Below are positions 33,820-42,187 of a stretch of DNA of 64,000 bases, in pieces (the first letter of the stretch is position 1; the number at the start of each line of letters is the position of its first letter). The position numbers and the translations under genes were made by a program. The notes under the pieces are model-generated. The model saw only the letters and a list, made by a program, of their open reading frames with translations, ran no database searches and was not told the origin of the DNA. This DNA is from Alkalicella caledoniensis. Its GTDB lineage: Bacteria; Bacillota; Proteinivoracia; Proteinivoracales; Proteinivoracaceae. The DNA is taken from positions 3,472,001 to 3,536,000 of the forward strand of contig NZ_CP058559.1 of assembly GCF_014467015.1 (NCBI RefSeq), in the 5' to 3' direction.

Positions 33820-34164
33820 ATGGAATTAATTAAACTAATTGAGCAAGAAAACATGAAATCAGACATTCCTCAATTTAAAGCTGGTGATACTGTAAAGGTT
33901 CACGTTAAGGTTGTGGAAGGTACTAGAGAAAGAATCCAGCTTTTTGAAGGCGTTGTAATCAAACGTAAAGGTAGTGGTGTTAGAGAAACCTTTACTGTTA
34001 GAAGAATTTCTTACGGCGTAGGAGTAGAGAGAACTTTTCCAATCCACTCTCCAAAAGTTGATAAGATCGAAGTTATGCGTATCGGTAAAGTTAGAAGAGC
34101 TAAGCTATACTACTTACGTAATCTTACCGGTAAGGCAGCTAGAATCCAAGAAATCAGAAAGTAA
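33820..34164 (+). CDS. rplS: 50S ribosomal protein L19
   Basis: A 114-residue large-subunit protein near the 30S interface. [20 protein letters not shown] and the C-terminal [17 protein letters not shown] are diagnostic. Start: ATG at 33820 after GGAAGGAGGG. It has its own promoter and leader, and a terminator. Confidence 0.98.
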   Translation: MELIKLIEQENMKSDIPQFKAGDTVKVHVKVVEGTRERIQLFEGVVIKRKGSGVRETFTVRRISYGVGVERTFPIHSPKVDKIEVMRIGKVRRAKLYYLRNLTGKAARIQEIRK

Positions 34165-34170
34165 CAGTAT

Positions 34171-34202
34171 AAAAAGGGGCTGTGGTTATCAGCCCTTTTT
34201 TT
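34171..34202 (+). terminator. Terminator after rplS
   Basis: AAAAAGGGGCT pairs with AGCCCTTTTTTT (one bulge) and is followed by more T residues. Confidence 0.85.
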
Positions 34203-34236
34203 ATATATTGGAATATTTCATCCATTATATAAAAAA

Positions 34237-34277
34237 AGGGTGTTGCTAAGACTTTTTGAAGTCCAGGGATTCACCCT
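34237..34277 (+). other. Hairpin before the first signal peptidase gene
   Basis: AGGGTG (34237-34242) pairs with CACCCT (34272-34277), enclosing an inner GACTT/AAGTC stem with a TTTG loop. It lies about 60 bases before the signal peptidase start and may be a leader element; the role is unknown. Confidence 0.35.
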
Positions 34278-34339
34278 GTCTATTTAGTAAGATAAACGCC
34301 TATTGCTTCTTTTTAATACCATAAAAAATGGTGACAATT

Positions 34340-34792
34340 ATGAAAAAAATTATTGAGATAGCTGAAATTCTTATACTGGTATTGGTAATAACTTTTGTCC
34401 TTAATACATATGTTTTTTCTCTTTTTAGGGTTTATGGGATATCCATGGAGCCTACTTTACAAGAAAGTGATCTGCTCCTTGTGAAAAAATGGGGAACAAT
34501 AAAAAAAGGTGATATTATTGTTTTTTATGAATCAAATCAAGGAATTAACCTAGTTAAAAGGGTTGTGGGTGTGCCCGGTGATAAAGTACAAAGCGATGGG
34601 GATAATATAATAATCAATGATAAAGAGATAGTACAGCATAAAAGTGATGAATTTAGTTTTACATTGATGAATGATGAATACTATTTAATAGGTGATAACT
34701 TTATGTTAAGTGAAGATAGTAGAGAATTTGGACCCGTTAAAAAAGACTTCATACTAGGGACTGTACTAATAAGGATATGGCCCATCTTTTGA
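34340..34792 (+). CDS. Signal peptidase I (first of two)
   Basis: A 150-residue type I signal peptidase that removes signal peptides from exported proteins. One N-terminal membrane segment (about 5-28), nucleophile Ser35 in GISMEP, general base Lys73 in LVKRVVGVPGD, and the late GDN and SREFGPV boxes. It is short even for Firmicute SipS-type enzymes. ATG at 34340 is preferred to 34328; the ribosome-binding site GGTG is weak. A second signal peptidase follows 15 bases downstream. Confidence 0.92.
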   Translation: MKKIIEIAEILILVLVITFVLNTYVFSLFRVYGISMEPTLQESDLLLVKKWGTIKKGDIIVFYESNQGINLVKRVVGVPGDKVQSDGDNIIINDKEIVQHKSDEFSFTLMNDEYYLIGDNFMLSEDSREFGPVKKDFILGTVLIRIWPIF

Positions 34793-34807
34793 TAAGGGAG
34801 TGTATGT

Positions 34808-35320
34808 ATGAAAGAGTTGAAGGAATGGATTAAATCCATTGTAATAGCTATTATTTTAGCCTTAATTATCCGAGGTTTTGTTATGGAAAGCTTTATTGTT
34901 GATGGTAGTTCTATGCTACCAACTTTTACGGATAATGAACGGGTCTTAGTAAATAAATTTGTTTATAGGTTTAGAGAGCCTAGGCACGGAGAAATCGTTG
35001 TTTTTCCATTCCCTAATGAAGAAGATAAGATTTTAATAAAGCGGGTTATTGGTGAACCAGGGGATAAAGTAGAAATTATCTCTGAGCAGCTATACTTAAA
35101 TGATCAACTTGTTGATGAGGGGTATATATTACATGATTCTGCTGGTAAAGATTTTGGACCAGTGTGGGTTCCCGAAGGCTATGTCCTTCTTTTAGGGGAC
35201 AATCGCAATAATAGTCATGACAGTAGAGATCCTGAGGTAGGATTTATAGATATAGATGATATAAGAGGCAAAACATTCATGAGGTATTGGCCCATATCTA
35301 AAATTAGATATTTTAAATAG
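34808..35320 (+). CDS. Signal peptidase I (second of two)
   Basis: A 170-residue paralogue with membrane segment about 8-24, nucleophile Ser35 in DGSSMLPT, base Lys79 in LIKRVIGEPGD, and GDNRNNSHDSRD. It has a fuller second domain than the first enzyme. Start: ATG at 34808 after AAGGGAG. rbgA follows 17 bases downstream. In B. subtilis this spot carries no tandem pair of signal peptidases. Confidence 0.95.
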   Translation: MKELKEWIKSIVIAIILALIIRGFVMESFIVDGSSMLPTFTDNERVLVNKFVYRFREPRHGEIVVFPFPNEEDKILIKRVIGEPGDKVEIISEQLYLNDQLVDEGYILHDSAGKDFGPVWVPEGYVLLLGDNRNNSHDSRDPEVGFIDIDDIRGKTFMRYWPISKIRYFK

Positions 35321-35337
35321 TAAAAGGAGTTGAGTTT

Positions 35338-36183
35338 ATGCAATATCAGTGGTACCCAGGTCATATGGTGAAAGCCAAAAGGCTTATTAAAGAAAATTTA
35401 AAACTTGTTGATGTGGTATTAGAATTAACTGATGGAAGGATTCCCCTAAGTAGCAGAAACCCTGATATTGACGAGATTATTGGAAGTAAACCTAGAATAA
35501 TCCTATTATCCAAGTCTGATTTAGCTGACAAAACTAAGACAGATCAATGGATTAAACATTTTTCTAGGCTAGGACATAAATGTGTGGAAGTAGACTTAAT
35601 CAAAGGAACTGGCCTTAAGAAAGTACTCTCTTATGCAAAGGATATCGGAACAGAAAAACATAAGAACCAACTATTAAAAGGAAGGCTTGTAAGACCAACT
35701 CGTATGATGATTTTGGGTATACCCAATGTTGGTAAATCAACGCTAATAAATAAAATATCCAATCGTAGTGCAGCAAAAACCGGTGATAAGCCCGGAGTGA
35801 CAAAGATAAAACAATGGATAAAAACTCAAAATAACTTAGAAATGCTGGACACACCAGGGGTTTTATGGCCAAAGTTTGAGGATGAGACTGTTGGCTTTAA
35901 ACTAGCTGTAACAGGTGCCATTAAAGACGAAATAGTAAATACAGAAGATATGGCATATAGACTTATTCAGTACTTATTTGAAAATTACCCAGGGTTACTT
36001 AACACAAGGTACCAAGTTGAAGAAAACCTTGCACCACCAGAATATTTACAGGCCCTTTCTGATAAAAGAGGTTTTTTACTACAAGGCAGTGTAGTGGATT
36101 ACATGAAGGGTGCAGAGGTTTTAATTAAAGAATTCAGGCAAGGAAGATTAGGGAGAATAACCCTAGACGACCCACAAAAATAG
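35338..36183 (+). CDS. rbgA: Ribosome biogenesis GTPase RbgA (YlqF)
   Basis: A 281-residue circularly permuted GTPase needed for late 50S assembly (uL6 and uL16 stages). The permutation is visible: the G4 motif SKSD (58-61) precedes G1 GIPNVGKS (127-134) and the DTPGVLWP G3 motif. WYPGHMVKAKR at the start is diagnostic. Start: ATG at 35338 after AAAAGGAG. Confidence 0.96.
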   Translation: MQYQWYPGHMVKAKRLIKENLKLVDVVLELTDGRIPLSSRNPDIDEIIGSKPRIILLSKSDLADKTKTDQWIKHFSRLGHKCVEVDLIKGTGLKKVLSYAKDIGTEKHKNQLLKGRLVRPTRMMILGIPNVGKSTLINKISNRSAAKTGDKPGVTKIKQWIKTQNNLEMLDTPGVLWPKFEDETVGFKLAVTGAIKDEIVNTEDMAYRLIQYLFENYPGLLNTRYQVEENLAPPEYLQALSDKRGFLLQGSVVDYMKGAEVLIKEFRQGRLGRITLDDPQK

Positions 36184-36204
36184 GAGCCCCCGGGCTCTTT
36201 TTTT
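36183..36204 (+). terminator. Terminator after rbgA
   Basis: GAGCCC and GGGCTC separated by two bases and followed by seven T, immediately after the rbgA stop. Confidence 0.8.
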
Positions 36205-36274
36205 AGTTTTTCTCCATATAGTAGCAGGATTTTCCCTGATAAAAATAGAATTATTTATATAGAGGTGAGGCACG

Positions 36275-37036
36275 ATGTTTGAACAGATGACAATAAAACA
36301 AGTTGAAAATAACATAAATAAAATGGAGAAAAACTATGAGTTAGTTAATGCTCTACGGGCAGATGGGCGTAGTGGCCTTGTTAGTCTAGCTGGTAGAGTG
36401 GAGACGCAGATAAAGAAAATGGAGCATTTTTATAGGCTGTGGTGCTACGAAAAAGAGTATTGGCAGCAAAGTCTACTTGTAGCTGGCCTTGATGAAGCAG
36501 GTAGAGGCCCTTTAGCAGGGCCTGTGGTTTCAGCTGCAGTTGTTTTTGATAATATTCCAGAGTTGTTCGGTATAAACGACTCTAAAAAACTATCAGAACA
36601 AGACCGTAATGAACTATATGGTAAGATAAAGGAGCAGGCCAAATATTACTCCATAGGTGTAGCTGATAATACTGTTATCGATAAAATAAATATCCTACAA
36701 GCCACAAAGACATCAATGATAAATGCAGTTAAAGGTATTGATGCATCACTGGGTATGTTGCTAATTGACGGTAATTTTACAATAGATCTACCACTACCTC
36801 AAAGACCAATTGTAAAAGGGGATAGCAAGGTTGGATCAATAGGAGCTGCATCTATTTTGGCTAAAGTATATAGAGATGAATACATGTATAAGCTTCATGA
36901 AAAATATCCCATGTACAATTTCTCTAAAAATAAAGGTTATCCTACAGAAGAACATTTATGGGCTATCAGAAAATATGGTCCATCCCCTATTCATAGACTA
37001 ACCTTTAGAGGGGTCAAGGAGGATACTTATGCGTAG
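36275..37036 (+). CDS. rnhB: Ribonuclease HII
   Basis: A 253-residue enzyme that removes ribonucleotides from DNA. The catalytic core starts at VAGLDEAGRGPLAGP (69-83; Asp73 and Glu74) and includes IDGNFTI and the KGDSKVGSIGAASI block. An N-terminal extension of about 65 residues is typical for Firmicute RnhB. Start: ATG at 36275 after AGAGGTGAGG. It overlaps the HD-GYP gene by eight bases. Confidence 0.95.
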   Translation: MFEQMTIKQVENNINKMEKNYELVNALRADGRSGLVSLAGRVETQIKKMEHFYRLWCYEKEYWQQSLLVAGLDEAGRGPLAGPVVSAAVVFDNIPELFGINDSKKLSEQDRNELYGKIKEQAKYYSIGVADNTVIDKINILQATKTSMINAVKGIDASLGMLLIDGNFTIDLPLPQRPIVKGDSKVGSIGAASILAKVYRDEYMYKLHEKYPMYNFSKNKGYPTEEHLWAIRKYGPSPIHRLTFRGVKEDTYA

Positions 37037-38108
37037 AGTGGCAGTTAACTACTTAAAAGAGGGCGATATTGTTGCATATCCTGTCAAAAATTCTGACGGG
37101 CAAATTCTACTAACACAGGGTACTTCTCTAAACAGTAACCTAATTGGAAAATTAGCTCATTTAGGTATACATGCCGTTTATATACAAGATGATTCACTGC
37201 CTTCAATGAGTATTAATCAAATAATTCAAGAGAGCACTAGGAAAGAATCTATAGATGCAATTAAAAAACTGATGCTTCAAAATACCATCAAAAACGAGGT
37301 TGAAAAAATAAGTAAAGAAAGTATAGATATTAGAAGGTTAACCAATGTTGTCAATATGCTTGTGGAAGAACTGATGATTAGTGGAGAAACCTTATCTAGC
37401 TTTGCAGAAATTAGAATGTTAGATAGTTATACTTACAATCATAGTGTGGACGTGTGCATTTATTCACTTATTTTAGGTCACAAGCTAAAGTATACGAGAA
37501 CCCAGTTGTTTGAGCTGGGCTTAGGTGCATTATTACATGATGTGGGAAAATCTAAAGTACCTCTAAATGTTATAAACAAGCCTGATGTTTTATCAAAAGA
37601 TGAGTATGAAAAAATTAAAGAGCACCCTGTTCTAGGTTATGAAATTCTAAGATTAAATCCCAATATACCACTTCTTTCTGCACATGTGGCGTTGCAACAT
37701 CACGAGAGGTATAATGGTAGTGGCTATCCAAGGAAGATTAGTAGAGATAGTATACATCCATACGGATACATAGTGGGAATTGCAGACATGTTTGATGCAC
37801 TGACATCAGAGAAGCTCTATCGACCGAAATTTACTTTTAAAGAAGCCATAGAAATTCTTATATCTACTAAGAATACACTCTTTCCTTCCCATTATATTGA
37901 TGCATTTTTACAGTGCTTGGCTTTGTATCCAAATGGATATAGGGTGAAATTAAATACAGGAGACTTAGCTGTGGTTATCGGTCAAGGTACTACGCCCCTT
38001 ACACCTATTCTAAAACCTGTTGATAATGATATAACAACTGATGCTTATGAGTTAATTGACTTAGAAGATAATCGAGAAATATATATTGAGGACATAGTTT
38101 ATGAATAA
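37029..38108 (+). CDS. HD-GYP domain protein, probable cyclic-di-GMP phosphodiesterase
   Basis: A 359-residue protein with an HD-GYP domain in about residues 120-300. The metal site residues HD (170-171 in LLHDVGK) and the extended HHERYNGSGYP (224-234) that defines HD-GYP are intact, so it probably hydrolyses cyclic di-GMP or a related dinucleotide. The N-terminal 110 residues are a separate domain without a clear sensor motif, and no membrane segment is present. Start: ATG at 37029 after AAGGAGGA, overlapping rnhB by eight bases; it also overlaps yraN by eight, so translation of all three is coupled. Confidence 0.88.
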   Translation: MRRVAVNYLKEGDIVAYPVKNSDGQILLTQGTSLNSNLIGKLAHLGIHAVYIQDDSLPSMSINQIIQESTRKESIDAIKKLMLQNTIKNEVEKISKESIDIRRLTNVVNMLVEELMISGETLSSFAEIRMLDSYTYNHSVDVCIYSLILGHKLKYTRTQLFELGLGALLHDVGKSKVPLNVINKPDVLSKDEYEKIKEHPVLGYEILRLNPNIPLLSAHVALQHHERYNGSGYPRKISRDSIHPYGYIVGIADMFDALTSEKLYRPKFTFKEAIEILISTKNTLFPSHYIDAFLQCLALYPNGYRVKLNTGDLAVVIGQGTTPLTPILKPVDNDITTDAYELIDLEDNREIYIEDIVYE

Positions 38109-38454
38109 TAAAGAACTGGGGCAAATTGGTGAAAATATAGCTATTGACTATCTTCTAAAACAAGGGCTACAACTAAAGGAACAAAATTTTCGTTGTCCCT
38201 TAGGAGAAATAGATATAATTTTAACGGATAAAAAAACCTTAGTTTTCTGTGAAGTCAAAACAAGGGCTGACCTTGAATTTGGAAACCCAATGGACTTTAT
38301 AACTAAGCATAAACTATCTAGAATCGAAAGAGTAGGTACATATTATATGATGATGAACAACATAGCTCAATGGGAATGTAGAATAGATGCTGTAGGAATA
38401 CACTTTGAAAACCATCTACCTAAGATAAGATGGATAAAAAACTGTACTTTTTAA
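38101..38454 (+). CDS. yraN: UPF0102 protein YraN
   Basis: A 117-residue predicted PD-(D/E)XK-fold nuclease of the UPF0102 family. LGQIGENIAIDYLLKQG, FRCPLGEIDIILTD and FCEVKTR are the conserved blocks. The family commonly follows rnhB and precedes comM in bacteria; here comM lies 3.7 kb away because an IS1182-type element and two minus-strand genes lie between. Function unknown. Confidence 0.92.
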   Translation: MNNKELGQIGENIAIDYLLKQGLQLKEQNFRCPLGEIDIILTDKKTLVFCEVKTRADLEFGNPMDFITKHKLSRIERVGTYYMMMNNIAQWECRIDAVGIHFENHLPKIRWIKNCTF

Positions 38455-38460
38455 GGTAAA

Positions 38461-38487
38461 AAAATAGCGCCTTTAGAGGCTATTTCA
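38461..38487. repeat. Hairpin copy left of the IS1182-type element
   Basis: AATAGCGCCTTTAGAGGCTATT is a degenerate copy of the terminator-like hairpin at 40417-40443. It lies just after the yraN stop. The two copies flank the insertion element; this one lacks the symmetric GC pair and ends in fewer T. Confidence 0.6.
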
Positions 38488-38661
38488 GCTTGTAGACAAA
38501 CCTAAGACAAAGTCATTGACCCAAGTGGCATATTAAAAAGCAGCACAATTAATTCGAGGAGATAGACTTAAGAGCTGAATAGCTAAACGGAAGAAGGGGC
38601 GAGAAACAGGACGTCAGACTGTGTGAGAATTAAACAATAATATATGTCTAAAATGCCTACA

Positions 38662-38683
38662 AAGTACTGTAAATACAGTACTT
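38662..38683. other. Palindrome in the transposase promoter region
   Basis: AAGTACTGT-AAAT-ACAGTACTT, 9-bp perfect arms, just upstream of TATAAT at about 38699. It could be an operator or attenuator for the transposase. Confidence 0.45.
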
Positions 38684-38737
38684 TTCCCTTTTTCTGTAGT
38701 ATAATTAAGTTATAGAATATCGGAGAGGGGATTTTAA

Positions 38738-40237
38738 ATGTCATTTATACAAGGTACAGATAGAAAGCAAAAAACAATGTTTCCTGACTGCATAGAAGAT
38801 TACATAGGTGAGGATAATCCCGTTAGGGTAATTGATGAATACGTAAAACTGGTCAATATGAGTGCATTCACTAAATCAAAGGAACACCGCAGAGGTGCAC
38901 CAGGATATCATCCCTCTGTTTTATTGAAGTTATATCTATATGGGTATGTAAATGGCATAAGATCATCTAGAAAGCTAGAAACAGAATCTCACAGGAATAT
39001 AGAAGTGGTTTGGCTATTACAAAAACTAAAACCTGATTTTAAAACAATAGCTGATTTCAGGAAAGAAAATAAAACTCAGCTAAAACAAGTTTTCAAGGAT
39101 TTTACTAAGTTGTGTAAGGATCTCAAACTATTAGGCGAGGAATTCATAGCAATAGATGGGACTAAAATTCAAGCTAATAATTCAAAGAAGAATAATTTCT
39201 CAAAGAAAAAAATACAAAGACACAAACAATATATCGAAGATAAGGTTAATTCCTATCTAGATTTGTTAGAAAGCAGTGACAAAGACGATTCACCTAAACT
39301 TAAGTATACACCTGAAGAAATTCAGCAAAAAATTGAAAAACTCAAGGAGCGTAAAATTAAATTTGAAGAGTTGGAAAAAAAACTACAGGATAGCGAAAGT
39401 AATGAAATATCTACAGTTGACGAAGATGCTAGGCTTATGGACAACAAAAACAATGGTGTTACTGTAGCATATAACATACAAACAGCTGTAGACTCTAAGC
39501 ATAGTATTATAGTGGCATATGATGTTACAAACAATCCCGCAGATCAAGGTAATCTAAATTCACTTGCAGAAAAGGCTAAAGATATATTTGGAAAAAGGAA
39601 ACTTGAAGTAGCAGCAGATAAAGGCTATTACCAAGCAGACGACCTTATGAAATGTGAGAGAAACGAAACAACAGTCTATTTGCCAAAACAGTCGTATTCT
39701 AACGCCACAGGAGACAAAGATTTCTACGGAGATAAATTTACTTATGTGCCTGAAAAAGACTTATATATTTGTCCTTTGGGCCATGAATTACGCAGAATAA
39801 ACCACAAATCAAAAGAACCAAAAAGAATAAAATATAGAAACTACGATGCCTGTAAAAACTGTGAATCAAAAAGCAAATGCACCACTGCAGCCAAAGGCAG
39901 GATAATAAATCGGTCACCTAACCAAGATTTTTTGGATACTATAGATGCTAGAACAGAAGCAAATATGGACAAATACCTACAAAGGCAGATGATTGTTGAG
40001 CATCCTTATGGAACCATCAAAAGGACAATGAATGCTGGGTATTTTTTAACAAGAGGGATGGATTCTGTAACTACAGAGACAGCCCTAGTTTTGCTAGCCT
40101 ATAATTTTAAAAGAGTAATAAATATTATAGGAGTGAAAGAACTACTAAGGATATTAGTAGCTCTTAGACCCACTTTATCATTGTATTTTTATATGTTTAA
40201 GTCATATTGCACCAAAAGACAGGAAATTTACGGCTAA
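38738..40237 (+). CDS. IS1182-family transposase
   Basis: A 499-residue DDE transposase. The N-terminal domain (SFIQGTDRKQKTMFPDCIED and the RGAPGYHPSVLLKLYLYGY block) is typical of IS1182. The DDE residues are the Asp in FIAIDGTKIQANN, the Asp in VAADKGYYQAD and a Glu in VEHPYGTIKRTMN. A cysteine cluster (DACKNCESKSKC) lies in the inserted zinc-binding region. No frameshift or truncation. Start: ATG at 38738 after GAGAGGGG. Confidence 0.95.
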   Translation: MSFIQGTDRKQKTMFPDCIEDYIGEDNPVRVIDEYVKLVNMSAFTKSKEHRRGAPGYHPSVLLKLYLYGYVNGIRSSRKLETESHRNIEVVWLLQKLKPDFKTIADFRKENKTQLKQVFKDFTKLCKDLKLLGEEFIAIDGTKIQANNSKKNNFSKKKIQRHKQYIEDKVNSYLDLLESSDKDDSPKLKYTPEEIQQKIEKLKERKIKFEELEKKLQDSESNEISTVDEDARLMDNKNNGVTVAYNIQTAVDSKHSIIVAYDVTNNPADQGNLNSLAEKAKDIFGKRKLEVAADKGYYQADDLMKCERNETTVYLPKQSYSNATGDKDFYGDKFTYVPEKDLYICPLGHELRRINHKSKEPKRIKYRNYDACKNCESKSKCTTAAKGRIINRSPNQDFLDTIDARTEANMDKYLQRQMIVEHPYGTIKRTMNAGYFLTRGMDSVTTETALVLLAYNFKRVINIIGVKELLRILVALRPTLSLYFYMFKSYCTKRQEIYG

Positions 40238-40416
40238 TCTTTGAGTTTTTAGAGATTAGCCACACAGTCTGACGTTTCGAGAGCTCCACTGAACCATGGA
40301 CGGTGAATTGGAGCGGTACCCTTCTGGAGTTTAGATAGAAGCCTTAAGTCTCGACGGAGAATTTTGTGCAGCGTTTAATATGCGACATTCCTAATAAATG
40401 ACTTTGTCATCAGTCT

Positions 40417-40443
40417 AAAATAGCGCCCTTAGAGGCGCTATTT
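40417..40443. terminator. Terminator-like hairpin right of the IS1182-type element
   Basis: AAAATAGCGCC and GGCGCTATTTT form an 11-bp perfect stem with a short loop. It could end transcripts of the minus-strand gene at 40445 or of the IS. Confidence 0.75.
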
Positions 40444-40444
40444 T

Positions 40445-40708
40445 TCACATCTTATATAAAAACCATTTACACGTTGCTATTTCGTATTTTAACTCATACA
40501 ATTTTTCAATACCATGGACTATACTTTGACATCTGTAAATTAGCATGTTGTTACCTGCTAGCCTTTCTTTATCTGAAGATATAACCTTACCCACCTTAAC
40601 GACAGTATATGAGCCATCTTTTTGTAAAAGTCTGTATTTTAGAGGGTGAGGAACACCATCTTGGGTAAACCACACGATCATTTCTATGGGAGTCATTAAA
40701 ACTTTCAA
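40445..40708 (-). CDS. Small protein of unknown function next to dinB
   Basis: An 87-residue product with strand-rich composition and no membrane segment (MKVLMTPIEMIVWFTQDGVP at the start; YELKYEIATCKWFLYKM at the end). TTG at 40708 follows TAGGTGGTG on the minus strand; an internal ATG four codons later is an alternative. It lies 36 bases after dinB on the same strand, so it may be in the same LexA-controlled transcript. I do not recognise a characterised family. Confidence 0.7.
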   Translation of the reverse strand: MKVLMTPIEMIVWFTQDGVPHPLKYRLLQKDGSYTVVKVGKVISSDKERLAGNNMLIYRCQSIVHGIEKLYELKYEIATCKWFLYKM

Positions 40709-40744
40709 AAAATCACCACCTATTTTTCACAAACTCTTTTTTGA

Positions 40745-41995
40745 TTATAAAATACTGGACATCATGGGGTAATCATCTTCCCTGATTACTCCACCTTGCT
40801 GTGGACTAAAACCAGAATGTAGGAAAGAGGAACGAACAATGGAAGTGTTCCCATACCTTAGTCTGATATCATCAACGGCTTTATCTAAGGTTTTATATGG
40901 AAAAGGATCAGGTTCAAATAAAGATAGCTGATGAAAATCACTTTCTATAAGCTTTGTTAAATGTATACCCATATGCCTAATGGGTTCACCTTTCCATGCT
41001 TTTACAAAAAGCTCTTTCGCCTTCTCAAAAACAATTTTAGTACAATTAGTGGCATGGGGAAGTGTTCCCTGATGGGAGTATGAAACAAAGGAACTATTTT
41101 TCAAGGAGACACTTATAACTGTGGCGTGAAGCTCAGAACGCCTTAACCTTGTACAAACGGTTTCCGTTAATGCTAATAGTACTTTAAAACTATCTTCTAG
41201 GTCTAAAAGATCAAAAGAGATAGTGGTGGAATTGCCTAAACCTTTCATGAGCACCCCTTCATTACGTACAGGTGAATCTTCCTTGCCATTTGCATAATTC
41301 CATACTAATAAACCGTGACTTTTTAAAAAGCCATACAAAAACTGGGGATCTGTTTGAGCTAGCTCGCCAATTGAATGTATATTTTTACTTTGAAGCTTTT
41401 CCGCAGTTTTAGACCCAACCATAAACAACTCTCCCACAGCTAGAGGCCACATTTTTTTGGGAATTTCCTCTGGAAAAAGTGTATGAACTTTATCTGGTTT
41501 TTCAAATTCAGAAGCCATTTTAGCTAAAAGTTTGTTTGATCCTATACCAATATTGACAGTAAAACCCAGGGTATTTTTGATTTCTTCTCTAATTTTTTCT
41601 GCAGCCTGTAATGGAGTTCCAAAGTGTTTATCCATATTGGTATAGTCCAAAAAAAGTTCATCAATTGAAAAAAATTGTATTAAAGGGGAGTACTTAGACA
41701 ATAAATTGCCCATAGCTTCGCTACATTGCATGTAAAGATTGTACCTTGGTGGAGCTACTACAAGCTGTGGACATTTGAGTCTTGCAGAAAATAGTGTTTC
41801 TCCAGTTTTAATGTTGTATTTTTTTGCGGGGATTGATTTTGCTAAGACTATACCGTTTCTCTTTTTTTCGTTTCCACCTATAACAGCAGGGATATCCCTC
41901 AGATCCACAGAAGCTCCCTGCTGCAATGCATAGACAGCTTCCCAAGAAAGATAGGCGGAATTAACATCAATATGAAAAATAACTTTTTCAGCCAT
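40745..41995 (-). CDS. dinB: Y-family DNA polymerase (DinB/Pol IV type)
   Basis: A 416-residue translesion polymerase. FHIDVNSAYLSWEAV near the N terminus and SIDELFLDYT carry the acidic catalytic residues; a helix-hairpin-helix thumb and the little-finger domain follow. The start is ATG at 41995 after GGAGGTGAG; the frame is open further upstream across the promoter and is not used there. Two LexA-type boxes sit in the promoter, so it should be induced by DNA damage. Confidence 0.93.
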   Translation of the reverse strand: MAEKVIFHIDVNSAYLSWEAVYALQQGASVDLRDIPAVIGGNEKKRNGIVLAKSIPAKKYNIKTGETLFSARLKCPQLVVAPPRYNLYMQCSEAMGNLLSKYSPLIQFFSIDELFLDYTNMDKHFGTPLQAAEKIREEIKNTLGFTVNIGIGSNKLLAKMASEFEKPDKVHTLFPEEIPKKMWPLAVGELFMVGSKTAEKLQSKNIHSIGELAQTDPQFLYGFLKSHGLLVWNYANGKEDSPVRNEGVLMKGLGNSTTISFDLLDLEDSFKVLLALTETVCTRLRRSELHATVISVSLKNSSFVSYSHQGTLPHATNCTKIVFEKAKELFVKAWKGEPIRHMGIHLTKLIESDFHQLSLFEPDPFPYKTLDKAVDDIRLRYGNTSIVRSSFLHSGFSPQQGGVIREDDYPMMSSIL

Positions 41996-42013
41996 AAAAC
42001 TCACCTCCAACAT

Positions 42014-42043
42014 ATTATAATACAAACATATGTTCTGTGTAAA
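42014..42043 (-). promoter_or_regulatory. Promoter of dinB
   Basis: On the minus strand TTTACA (42038-42043) and TATAAT (42014-42019) with 18 bases between. A LexA-type box fills the spacer. Confidence 0.65.
42023..42036. promoter_or_regulatory. LexA box 1
   Basis: AGAACATATGTTTG on the minus strand matches the Gram-positive LexA consensus (CGAACRNRYGTTYG) at 13 of 14 positions and lies between the -35 and -10 of dinB. Confidence 0.75.
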
Positions 42044-42049
42044 GTTTTT

Positions 42050-42063
42050 AGCACATATGTTTG
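42050..42063. promoter_or_regulatory. LexA box 2
   Basis: AGCACATATGTTTG matches the LexA consensus at 12 of 14 positions, just upstream of the -35 region. The two boxes are oriented as an inverted pair. Confidence 0.55.
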
Positions 42064-42187
42064 TAAGGAAGTTTTTGGTTTTTTCATAAATGCTACCTAA
42101 ATGCAGATTTAAAGAAATTTTTCCAAAAAAAAGGAAGTTGACGAAATTTGTAGAATAATTCAATAAGTCATGCTTGGGGGTGTATAA

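Larger units (their letters stand above)
38506..40408 (+). mobile_element. IS1182-type insertion sequence with long inverted ends
   Basis: About 1.9 kb with one transposase gene. The ends are imperfect inverted repeats of about 120 bases (38506-38625) and 148 bases (40261-40408). They share GACAAAGTCATT at the outer edge, GCATATTAAA, a GACTTAAG block and an exact 15-base inner match ACGTCAGACTGTGTG. The outer limits are drawn from this similarity and no clear short target duplication was found. Confidence 0.75.

Noticed and set aside
40745-42163. Longer dinB reading frame starting at 42163
   Set aside because: The extra N-terminal part covers the promoter and LexA boxes; ATG at 41995 has a strong ribosome-binding site and the conserved start.
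42130-42187. Possible CodY box before comM (AATTTGTAGAATAATT)
   Set aside because: It differs from the 15-base CodY consensus in length and at several positions; it may be chance in AT-rich DNA.
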